Assembly (NCBI GenBank): GCA_021166845.1
Contig: JAJPEP010000103.1
Coordinates: 1 to 40,164 of the forward strand
DNA length: 40,164 nt
Source: Thiobacillus sp.
GTDB lineage: Bacteria; Pseudomonadota; Gammaproteobacteria; Burkholderiales; Thiobacillaceae
Direction of reading: 5' to 3'
The notes below the pieces were generated by a model. It was not told the DNA's origin, did no database searches, and saw only the letters and a program-made list of their open reading frames with translations. The stretch's first letter is position 1. Every line of letters starts with the position of its first letter. Below are positions 14,610-21,731 of this stretch, piece by piece. Position numbers and translations under genes: made by a program.

Positions 14610-15098
14610 TCAATGAGCCAATTGGTGTCTTGCCAGCCATGCGCGCAGCCGTTTTTCGCTCAGTACGCCGACCACGGTTTCGTGCTGATGGCGGGCGTCA
14701 TAGAGGTAGGTGCGCGGCAGCTCGCCGTACCAGGACGGATCGATCGCGTGGCGCAGCCGCTCGGGAATCGGGTCGTCGAACACCCAGCTGTCGACGCGCG
14801 ACAGGCCGAGGCCGGCCAGGGTTTTCCGCATCGCCGGGGCGAAGTCGGGCGTGTCGGTGGCGACCAGCACCAGCGGCAATTGCTTGTGCGTTCTCGCCAG
14901 CTTGCCCATCAGGGTCAGCTCGGCGATGCAGTAGCTGCATTCGTTCACCGACCACAGGTTGAGGATGAACGGCCGCCCGGCGTATTGCGCCTTGATGGTT
15001 TCGAGGCTGGCGGCGGTGAACGGCGCCGGTTCGCGCGCCGCGGCCGGCGCGGAAAGAGCCAGCGCCGCCAGCACCCCCAGCATTAAACGCATGGTCAT
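14610..15098 (-). CDS. Exported thioredoxin-fold protein with CSYC active site
   Basis: The protein has 162 residues with a signal peptide to about AAAREP. In ILNLWSVNECSYCIAELTLM the CxxC is at 54-57, followed by the ELPRTYLYD cis-proline loop. TlpA/ResA-like proteins of this kind reduce cysteines in the periplasm, for example in copper-site assembly or cytochrome c maturation. Its start overlaps the stop of the sialidase-fold gene as ATGA, and the receptor gene begins 20 bp downstream, so it belongs to this metal/TonB unit. The upstream propeller has a CECC motif that could be its substrate (inference). Confidence 0.88.
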   Translation of the reverse strand: MTMRLMLGVLAALALSAPAAAREPAPFTAASLETIKAQYAGRPFILNLWSVNECSYCIAELTLMGKLARTHKQLPLVLVATDTPDFAPAMRKTLAGLGLSRVDSWVFDDPIPERLRHAIDPSWYGELPRTYLYDARHQHETVVGVLSEKRLRAWLARHQLAH

Positions 15099-16327
15099 TT
15101 CGGGCTCCCCAGTTCAAGCGGCAGGACGCGCACGCCTTCGGCAGCGCTGTTCCACACCACCAGCGCCTGCTTGCCGTCGGTCAGCGGCAGCGGATAGTCG
15201 GCCGCGCCGCTGGACTCTGCCAGGCGCAGCGGCGCACTCCAGGACGCGCCGCCATCGGTCGAGCGCATGGCACGCGCAACGTAAGCGCGCCCATCGAACT
15301 CGCGCCAGGTGATCAGCACCATGCTGCCCGCCGCCGCTACCGTCGCATGGCCCGCCTGTGCCGCGGGATTTCCCAGGGCCATGGGCGGCGACTCACGCCC
15401 GCCCGCGATGCGCTTGTAGAACAGCCCTTGACGCGTCTTGCCCTGGGTAAACCAGACCAGGTGCAAGGCGCCACGGCCGTCGACCGCCAAGCCGCCACCG
15501 TGATGGGGACAGGCATCGATCTGCCATTCGTCGTCGGTGGCGCGGCGCACCTTGCCCGTATCCAGATTGGCGAGTGCGAAGTCGCGCGTGTTGGCGCCGT
15601 ACAGGTTGCGCCAGAGCGCTACCGGCCCCTCCGCGGTCCAAGTCAGCGAAGTCCGGCAGCACTCGCAGGTATGTTCAGTGAGTTTGCGATTGGCGCTGAA
15701 GTGGGCGCCGTTGTCGGCGGATTGCACGAAATAGACCGACGAGCCGGCGAACGTACCGCCTGTTTCGCGGACCGCATCGCGGTCGCGTCCGTCCAGCCAC
15801 GCCACCGCCACCCGGCCCTCGCCAGCGATCGCCAGCGAATCGAAGCTGTGGCTGCCGATGCGGCCATCGTCGTTCAGGGTGATCGGCGTGGAAAAGCTGC
15901 GTCCGCCATCGGTGGAACGGGCAAAGCGGATGTTGCCGGTGAATCTTTTCGGCAGCGACTGGCTCCAGCTCAGCAGCACCGTGCCGTCTCGTGCGACGGC
16001 GATCTTGGGACGGTTTTCAGCGTTGGCCGAAATGTCTTCCGGCTCGGACGAAACCGCAACCGGGCGCGAAAAACGCTGCCCGCCGTCATTCGACCAGGAA
16101 ACCCAGAGCTGCTGGTTTTTCACTCTGGCCAGCCAGAGACGTCCACCGTCATCGAGTGCGGCGCCTACCGCCAGGACCGGCTGAGCTTGTCGCGGCTTGG
16201 CATCGTGCCGATGCTCCATCGCCGCGGCCGCTTCATGCGCCAGCGTTGCCACCGCAATGCTCAACAGTGAAATGGCGGCGACACTAGACCGGGCCCGTCC
16301 ACAGGACCATGGCTGAATATCAAACAA
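15095..16327 (-). CDS. Exported sialidase-fold (BNR/Asp-box) beta-propeller with Cys cluster
   Basis: The protein has about 410 residues if it starts at TTG 16327, which has AAGAGG at good distance. The longer reading to 16408 overlaps sodC and has no ribosome site. A hydrophobic signal (SSVAAISLLSIAVATLA) precedes a His-containing EHRHDAKPRQ stretch. Several Asp-box repeats (SNDGGQRFSRP, STDGGRSFSTP, SADNGAHFSA, STDGGASWSAP) define a six-bladed propeller. HTCECCRTSL and CPHHGGGLAVDG are Cys/His clusters that could hold a metal. Sialidase activity is unlikely; the fold is also used by non-enzymatic exported proteins. It is coupled to the CxxC thioredoxin and receptor genes. Function is unknown, probably in metal acquisition. 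Confidence 0.75.
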   Translation of the reverse strand: MFDIQPWSCGRARSSVAAISLLSIAVATLAHEAAAAMEHRHDAKPRQAQPVLAVGAALDDGGRLWLARVKNQQLWVSWSNDGGQRFSRPVAVSSEPEDISANAENRPKIAVARDGTVLLSWSQSLPKRFTGNIRFARSTDGGRSFSTPITLNDDGRIGSHSFDSLAIAGEGRVAVAWLDGRDRDAVRETGGTFAGSSVYFVQSADNGAHFSANRKLTEHTCECCRTSLTWTAEGPVALWRNLYGANTRDFALANLDTGKVRRATDDEWQIDACPHHGGGLAVDGRGALHLVWFTQGKTRQGLFYKRIAGGRESPPMALGNPAAQAGHATVAAAGSMVLITWREFDGRAYVARAMRSTDGGASWSAPLRLAESSGAADYPLPLTDGKQALVVWNSAAEGVRVLPLELGSPK

Positions 16328-16371
16328 GGCGAGCCTCTTAAACGGTGAATGCAGCGTATGGGCCGGAGGAA

Positions 16372-16950
16372 TTACATGCGCATCATGTCCGACTCGATCA
16401 CACCGCACGCTACGCGGGGCCCCGAGTTGCCGGCAGGATCGGAGAAATCGTCTTCCTTCGCATGGATCACGATGCTGCGGTCGCCAATGGATGCCGTGCC
16501 CATCAGCGCAATGGTGATGCCGGACACCGTTACGTTCACCTCTGCCCGGCCATTGGCGTCAGCCACAATGTTGCCCAGATCGCCCAAGTGACGCGCGTTG
16601 CTTCCGGGTGCACCGTGCGTGCCGCCGGTCGGCGCGTAATGCCCACCGGCGCTCATGCCATCGGGTGAATCGCAATTTCCGTTCACATGCACGTGAAATC
16701 CGTGTTTTCCCGGGGTGAGGCCCTCTACCGTCCCGGCGATATGCACGACACGGTTCTGCATCTCGTGAAACTTCAGCGTGCCGCTGACGGCGCTACCAGA
16801 GGTGGCCGCCAGAATAGCGGTGGACGTCATCATGGAACCATGGTTTTGGGCAATGGCCGGCGCCGAACCGGCAAACAGCAGACCGGCTGCCGCGAGAAAG
16901 CGTGGTATGGCGCGGCGGTGGATACAGGGTAATTTCATGTGGATACGCAT
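16372..16950 (-). CDS. sodC: Cu/Zn superoxide dismutase, periplasmic
   Basis: The protein has 192 residues from MRIHMKLPCIHRR, preceded by AAGGAAG; the ORF extends to 16980 without support. It has a signal peptide ending APAIAQ. GKHGFHVHVNGNCDS carries two copper histidines and the first disulfide cysteine. AGGHYAPTGGTHG holds metal ligands of the Zn loop. IVIHAKEDDFSDPAGNSGPRVACGVIE holds the last copper histidine, the loop and the second cysteine. It converts superoxide to H2O2 and O2 in the periplasm. It follows the DUF302 gene in the same direction (63-bp gap) and so is probably transcribed from the sigma-54 element at 17580-17594. A GTTCC-AAAAT-GGAAT dyad lies in that gap. Confidence 0.95.
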   Translation of the reverse strand: MRIHMKLPCIHRRAIPRFLAAAGLLFAGSAPAIAQNHGSMMTSTAILAATSGSAVSGTLKFHEMQNRVVHIAGTVEGLTPGKHGFHVHVNGNCDSPDGMSAGGHYAPTGGTHGAPGSNARHLGDLGNIVADANGRAEVNVTVSGITIALMGTASIGDRSIVIHAKEDDFSDPAGNSGPRVACGVIESDMMRM

Positions 16951-16990
16951 GGAGACTTCCTTGGGTTTATTGAGCGACATGTTTCTTCAT

Positions 16991-17005
16991 GTTCCAAAAT
17001 GGAAT
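16991..17005. promoter_or_regulatory. Imperfect activator-type dyad in the DUF302-sodC gap
   Basis: GTTCC-AAAAT-GGAAT has the same 5-base spacing as the boxes at 495, 7741 and 27228, but with GGAAT in place of GAAAC. ATGTTTC lies just before it. It could be a secondary binding site; the evidence is weak. Confidence 0.3.
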
Positions 17006-17013
17006 GAAGCGTT

Positions 17014-17520
17014 TTAGAACCCCCCGCTGGCCAGTTCCGCCAGCATCGCTTTCAGATCGTTATCAAACTCTTCCAGAGAGCTCTTGCCTTCTTTCGACAG
17101 CTTCGGGTTTTTGGCCAGTATCGACAGCACATGCGCCGGGCGCTGCACCATCACCGTGGTTTTGCCATCCTTCTCAAAGAGGGCAAACCGGCAAGGCGCA
17201 AACATCTCGAAGTCGGGAACATGCCGGGTAATGGTGTATGCCTTGGTCAGATTGCAGAACTCGATAAGCTGCAGCGGATGCGCTTCAATGCCCCGGCTTG
17301 CCAGGCCTTCCTGCACGTTGAGCTGATTGATGACGGCATAATTTCTGGCTTCCAGGGCCGAAATCAGCATCTCCCGCACCGCCGGCAACTTGTCGTCGAG
17401 GGTGACTTCATATTTGACCGGGGTCACCACGACTGCAGATTCTTTGGCCCACAGGGATGCCGATTGCAGCGAACAAATCGCAATCAGGGCCAGACTTGAA
17501 AAATGATGCTTGGCGGACAT
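17014..17520 (-). CDS. DUF302 protein, exported
   Basis: The protein has 168 residues: a signal peptide (cleavage near LWA/KE), then the DUF302 core. ALEARNYAVINQLNVQEGLASRG is followed by LIEFCNLTKAYTITRHVPDFEMFAPCRFALFEKDGKTTVMVQRPAHVL. DUF302 proteins have no established activity; they are often found near metal or sulfur genes and are thought to bind a small ligand. Two cysteines, in EFCN and APCRF, are retained. A sigma-54 promoter candidate lies 60 bp upstream at 17580-17594. sodC follows. Confidence 0.85.
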   Translation of the reverse strand: MSAKHHFSSLALIAICSLQSASLWAKESAVVVTPVKYEVTLDDKLPAVREMLISALEARNYAVINQLNVQEGLASRGIEAHPLQLIEFCNLTKAYTITRHVPDFEMFAPCRFALFEKDGKTTVMVQRPAHVLSILAKNPKLSKEGKSSLEEFDNDLKAMLAELASGGF

Positions 17521-17579
17521 GCTTCCGTCTCCTTTTGTGTTTCAAAATGGTGGGCTCAAGGTCCCTGCCATCCAGGAAA

Positions 17580-17594
17580 GCAAGCCCCGTACCA
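17580..17594 (-). promoter_or_regulatory. Sigma-54 promoter of the DUF302-sodC unit
   Basis: Minus strand TGGTACGGGGCTTGC, with GG at 17592-17593 and GC at 17580-17581. It matches TGGCACG-N4-TTGC at all positions but one and is followed by TTT. I found no clear CGTTCC-N5-GAAAC box upstream; isolated GAAAC (17597) and GTTTC (17539) half-sites flank it. Confidence 0.7.
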
Positions 17595-17616
17595 GAAACG
17601 GACGGGACAGAGGCGT

Positions 17617-18987
17617 TCAGCGATTGCGTCCGTTCGGATTGAAATGGAGGCCGTATTCGCGCATCTTGCGCCACAGCGTCGTGCGGCCGATTCCCAGCTC
17701 CCGTGCCGCCTCGCCGATATTGACGGAACGAAGCAGCGTGGATTCGATCATCCGTCGTTCCGATTCTGCAATGCTGCCGGCGGTTTCAACCAAGTCGGCA
17801 GAGTCGTTTCTTGTGACGGGCGGAAGCGTTTGCTGAAGCAAGTCCTCGGGCAGGGCATCGGTGTCGATATGACCGGCATCGTCGGCGAATACCGCCATCT
17901 GTTCCACAAAGCTTTCCAGCTGGCGAATATTGCCCGGATAAGCGTATCCCAGGACATAGGCCTCCGCCCGCGGTGTCAGCCGAAGGTTGCTGCGGCCGTA
18001 CTTATGTCCGTAGACGGAGAGAAAGCGTTGAAGCAGGTATTGCAGATCCTGTCCGCGTTCGCGCAAGGGCGGCAGATGCAGGCGTATCCCGTTGAGACGG
18101 AAATAAAGGTCGGAGCGAAAATGTCCCTTCTCCATGAGCAAACCGAGATCCTGGTTGCTCGCCGACATGATGCGGATATCGACCTTTTTGCCTTTGTTGG
18201 AGCCCACCCGGCGGATTATTTTTTCCTGCAGGACGGAAAGCAATTTGGCCTGCATGGCGGGCGACAACGTGTCCACTTCATCCAGGAAAAGGGTGCCGCC
18301 ATCCGCTTCCTCGAAGAGCCCGACGCGGGATTCCGTAGCCCCGGTAAAACTGCCCTTTACATGGCCGAACAGCTCGCTCTCCAGAAGGTTTTCCGGCAGG
18401 CTGGCGCAGTTGATGCTGATAAAAGGTGCGTGGCTGCGGGCGCTGTTGTCGTGAATAAAGCGTGCCACGCGGGTTTTGCCGGTTCCGGTTTCACCGGTGA
18501 TGAGCACACTGATATCGGTCCGGGCAATCCGCTCGGCCTTGATCAGGGCGGCGCGCATTTGCGGTGTCTCGGCAACGATGTCCTCCGCGTCACGGGACAA
18601 CTCCGGAGCGCTCGACCCGATCGGGCCCACGGGCACGGCCTGACTGGCGTGGATTTTCTCCAGGATGTCCTGCTCCCGGAAAGGCTTGGTCAGGTAGTCG
18701 AAGGCGCCCAGACGCATGGCGTCCACCGCGGAATCAATGCTGCCGTAGGCCGTGATCAAAATGACAGGCAAGTTCGGGTTGATGCGCTTGATCTCACGCA
18801 GCAAGTCGGTGCCGGACATCCCTTCCATACGCAAGTCGGTAATCACCAGGTCATATACCTGCCTGCCCAGATGAGACAGCGCCTCCTCGCCGCTTTCCGC
18901 TTCCCCGGTTTCGAAGCCTGCGCCCTGAAGCATGAGGGACAGGCTGCGGCGCAGGCTTTTCTGGTCGTCTACCAGCAGGATACGCAT
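17617..18987 (-). CDS. NtrC-family sigma-54-dependent response regulator
   Basis: The protein has 456 residues. The receiver domain has D51 (VITDLRMEG) as phospho-acceptor, with the partner residues in LITAYGSI and LTKPF. The AAA+ domain has Walker A GETGTGKT (165-172) and GSFTGATESR at 212-221. That is the sigma-54-contact loop, with Ser in place of the usual Ala of GAFTGA. Walker B is GTLFLDEVD. The C-terminal Fis helix-turn-helix is IGEAARELGIGRTTLWRKM. The gene directly abuts its kinase gene (no gap). It is the only sigma-54 activator in the window, where five -24/-12 elements occur, so it is the natural candidate regulator of the thiocyanate, metal-efflux and SOD genes. Confidence 0.95.
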   Translation of the reverse strand: MRILLVDDQKSLRRSLSLMLQGAGFETGEAESGEEALSHLGRQVYDLVITDLRMEGMSGTDLLREIKRINPNLPVILITAYGSIDSAVDAMRLGAFDYLTKPFREQDILEKIHASQAVPVGPIGSSAPELSRDAEDIVAETPQMRAALIKAERIARTDISVLITGETGTGKTRVARFIHDNSARSHAPFISINCASLPENLLESELFGHVKGSFTGATESRVGLFEEADGGTLFLDEVDTLSPAMQAKLLSVLQEKIIRRVGSNKGKKVDIRIMSASNQDLGLLMEKGHFRSDLYFRLNGIRLHLPPLRERGQDLQYLLQRFLSVYGHKYGRSNLRLTPRAEAYVLGYAYPGNIRQLESFVEQMAVFADDAGHIDTDALPEDLLQQTLPPVTRNDSADLVETAGSIAESERRMIESTLLRSVNIGEAARELGIGRTTLWRKMREYGLHFNPNGRNR

Positions 18988-21648
18988 TCAGGCGACCTCA
19001 CGTCCGACAAAGGTTCCCTCGATGCGGGCAGGTACGCGCAGGAAGAACGCCGTGCCCTCGCCAACCCGGCTCCGCAGACGGATGCCGCCGCCCCACTCCC
19101 GTACCAGGCGTTGCACGATAGCCAGCCCCAAGCCGGCGCCCAAAGGCCGTTGCGAGTAGAAAGGCTCAAAAATTCGAGCCTGGTCTTCACGGGCGATGCC
19201 CTTGCCGGAATCCGTCACCACCAGCAGAAAATGCCCTGGATAATGCCGCAGGGTGACCTCGATCCGCCCCGCCCCATGGATGGACTGGGTCGCGTTGAGC
19301 AGGAGATTCCAGAACACTGTCTCCAGGCCGTCGGCATCGAATAACAGCAGCGAAGAGACAGGCTCGATATTCAACTCCAACTGGATGGAAAGGCCCTCCT
19401 GGCTGATATGCCGCTCCAGCAGAGCACAGGTCTTTTTCACTACTTGCTCCAGCACGATGGGTTTGCTGACCGATGCACGGGGTTTGCCGAAGGACAGGAA
19501 ATTGCTGGTGAGGTTGGTCAGACGCTCCACCTCACCCTGAATGATTTCCAGTGCGGCAAAGCTGCGCGAGTTCTTCCTGGCATTCGGCCGCAGCACGGCC
19601 AGGCAGTTGTTGATGGCGGATAAGGGATTGCGCACTTCGTGTGCGACCGAGGCGGCCATCTGACCCATGACCGCCATGCGCTCGCTGCGTATCTTGTTTT
19701 CCTCCGCCAGTTTGAGTTGCTGATTGAACTCGGCGAGCCGTGTGAAGCTTTGTGCATTGTTGATGGCGATGCGCACCTGCCCCGCGAGCAGCACGCCTTT
19801 ATCCAGGGTGGCGACGCTAAAACACACCGGGTCGTTGCGCGCCAGCACCATCACGCCGATGAGGTTTTCGCCGTCCAGCAGCGGAAACAGGGCAAGCGCC
19901 TCCCAGGGGCAACCCTTGGGCTTGCTGAACGGAGTTGCCCGGGATACGTCTCGCCACAGGATGCTGACGGGATGGTAATGACCGCTGATGCCCTGCAGCA
20001 GAGTGGAACACTGATTTCCGTCCCTGCACCATGCTTCGAGCTCCGTCGATACTTGCTGATCCGTCTGCGCAAACCACTTGGCCGCCAGGAAAAAACTCTC
20101 GGCTTTATTTTTATTGTCGGGCAACCACACCAGTGCCCCATCGCTTTCGAGTAGCGCGGCGCTTTCCTTGCACACGGCCTCCAGCACCCGGTCCAGATCC
20201 AGGGTGGAGGTGAGCATGTTGGAGACCCGCAGCAGCGCCAGCCTGAAATCGTTGGCATCAAGCCATTGATGGTAAAGCAGCGCGTTATGCACGATAGCGC
20301 CCACCTCATTCGCCAGCGCCCCTAACGCTCCCGGGTTCACGTTTGGACGACTCCCCCGCAGACGGAGGCGGCCGATTTCCTGTCCGTTGGCGGTAAGCGA
20401 CAGGCACACGGAATTGTAGCCCGTGTCATCGCGATAGCCGCACTCGAATACTTCTTGAACCGGCAGGATGGGATGACAGGCGGCGGCATTGCAAATGGAC
20501 GCTTCCCGCAGGGCTCGCACCGGCCAGCGCTTGCTAAAGCGGCGCGCCCGGCAATCGAACTCGTCCACCTCGTCCTGCGGTATGCGCAGGTTGAGTTCGC
20601 AACTGGTCAGCCCCAGCAACTGGTATATGGCCTTGGAGACCACGTCCAGGGTGTTGTCCAGATTGAGCGTGAGCATGGCCTCCTGGACCATGCGGTTGCG
20701 TATCTCAAGCTCACGGTTGAAGTGCCGGATTGACCGCTGGGAACGCTCAAGGCGACGATTGGCCTGTGTCAGCGAATGACGCGACTTCTCGATCGTGCGC
20801 AAGGCCAACAGGAAACCGACAAACACGATCAGCATGGCGCCAAGGTAAAACAAGAGCTTGATGCCGTGCCACACCCACCAGGCCAGGTTCCACATACTGG
20901 ATAAACTGAACAGATAGGCGCTTTGTGCAAACGCCACCAGCAGGCTGAATGCCAGCAGCGCCAATATCTGATGATGCTCGCGAAAATAACGATAAAACGC
21001 TATGCCAGCCAGCACATAGAACAAACCTGCCAAATAATGTGCGGCATGGTTGATGGATGAAAAGCCCAATTCTCCGGTCTCCCCCGGGAACAGGCTGGGG
21101 ATGGAATAGCGGTAGAGCGCCGCCACGCCGACAGCCACGGTCAAGCCGACTGCGACCGTCGCCAGATCCGCTCTGGAAAGTCCATGGTTGCGTTCGGCCG
21201 CGATTCGAACCGCCACGCCGGCAAAGATGAAAACGCTCCCGAGAAAGGTGGAGAGCGTGTGGTAGAGAACAAAACCCGTTTGGTGGCGACCAGGATCCGT
21301 CCATGCATGCAACATGTCGAATATGCCCATGACCAGGAAACCCAGACCGAACAGGATCATGCTCGGGTCGTGCCGCCTCAGACATACGGACAGGATCATG
21401 CCGGCAATGGTCAGCGCTGTCAGGCCGCAGAAGGACTCGATGAGAAGATGGCTATGAGGCTCGAGGTGGATTTGACTCTGGTCTTGAAGGGATAGCTGCG
21501 AGAAAACAAGGATAGGCCCCGCCAGCAGCAGCAGCAGCCAGATCAGAATTCCGGCTTCCGGCAGGCTGACGAATGCCAGCCGTTGTCTAACCGCACGCTT
21601 GAAATCGGTCAGCGCGTCGGTAAACGGAACGGAAGATTTAGCGAACAA
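18988..21648 (-). CDS. MASE3-type membrane sensor histidine kinase
   Basis: The protein has 886 residues. The start is TTG 21648, with GAGAGA a few bases before; no ATG fits until far inside. About eight hydrophobic helices (residues 30-290) form a MASE3-like sensor: HDPSMILFGLGFLVMGIFDMLHAWTDPG and INHAAHYLAGLFYVLAGIAFY. A coiled linker follows, then GAF-like domains (350-640) with several cysteines. HisKA has VAHEVRNPLSAINN with the phospho-histidine near 668, and the ATPase contains WNLLLNATQS, DSGKGIA and GAGLGLAIVQ. It phosphorylates the NtrC-type regulator encoded next. The ligand is unknown; context suggests thiocyanate, a sulfur species or copper. Confidence 0.9.
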   Translation of the reverse strand: MFAKSSVPFTDALTDFKRAVRQRLAFVSLPEAGILIWLLLLLAGPILVFSQLSLQDQSQIHLEPHSHLLIESFCGLTALTIAGMILSVCLRRHDPSMILFGLGFLVMGIFDMLHAWTDPGRHQTGFVLYHTLSTFLGSVFIFAGVAVRIAAERNHGLSRADLATVAVGLTVAVGVAALYRYSIPSLFPGETGELGFSSINHAAHYLAGLFYVLAGIAFYRYFREHHQILALLAFSLLVAFAQSAYLFSLSSMWNLAWWVWHGIKLLFYLGAMLIVFVGFLLALRTIEKSRHSLTQANRRLERSQRSIRHFNRELEIRNRMVQEAMLTLNLDNTLDVVSKAIYQLLGLTSCELNLRIPQDEVDEFDCRARRFSKRWPVRALREASICNAAACHPILPVQEVFECGYRDDTGYNSVCLSLTANGQEIGRLRLRGSRPNVNPGALGALANEVGAIVHNALLYHQWLDANDFRLALLRVSNMLTSTLDLDRVLEAVCKESAALLESDGALVWLPDNKNKAESFFLAAKWFAQTDQQVSTELEAWCRDGNQCSTLLQGISGHYHPVSILWRDVSRATPFSKPKGCPWEALALFPLLDGENLIGVMVLARNDPVCFSVATLDKGVLLAGQVRIAINNAQSFTRLAEFNQQLKLAEENKIRSERMAVMGQMAASVAHEVRNPLSAINNCLAVLRPNARKNSRSFAALEIIQGEVERLTNLTSNFLSFGKPRASVSKPIVLEQVVKKTCALLERHISQEGLSIQLELNIEPVSSLLLFDADGLETVFWNLLLNATQSIHGAGRIEVTLRHYPGHFLLVVTDSGKGIAREDQARIFEPFYSQRPLGAGLGLAIVQRLVREWGGGIRLRSRVGEGTAFFLRVPARIEGTFVGREVA

Positions 21649-21731
21649 TGTTGTCTCTCATGCCGGCGGGACGCATTTATCTTACGCCCCGAACCTGGAT
21701 CTAACCATAGCGGTTCCGGACCATTGCACAC

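Noticed and set aside
15095-16327. Neuraminidase enzyme
   Set aside because: Asp-box repeats are present but no arginine triad or nucleophile pattern was recognised, and the operon concerns metal/TonB functions.
17503-19344. Plus-strand reading frame of over 600 codons opposite the regulator and kinase
   Set aside because: It overlaps two well-supported minus-strand genes with clear domain motifs and has no recognisable domain itself.
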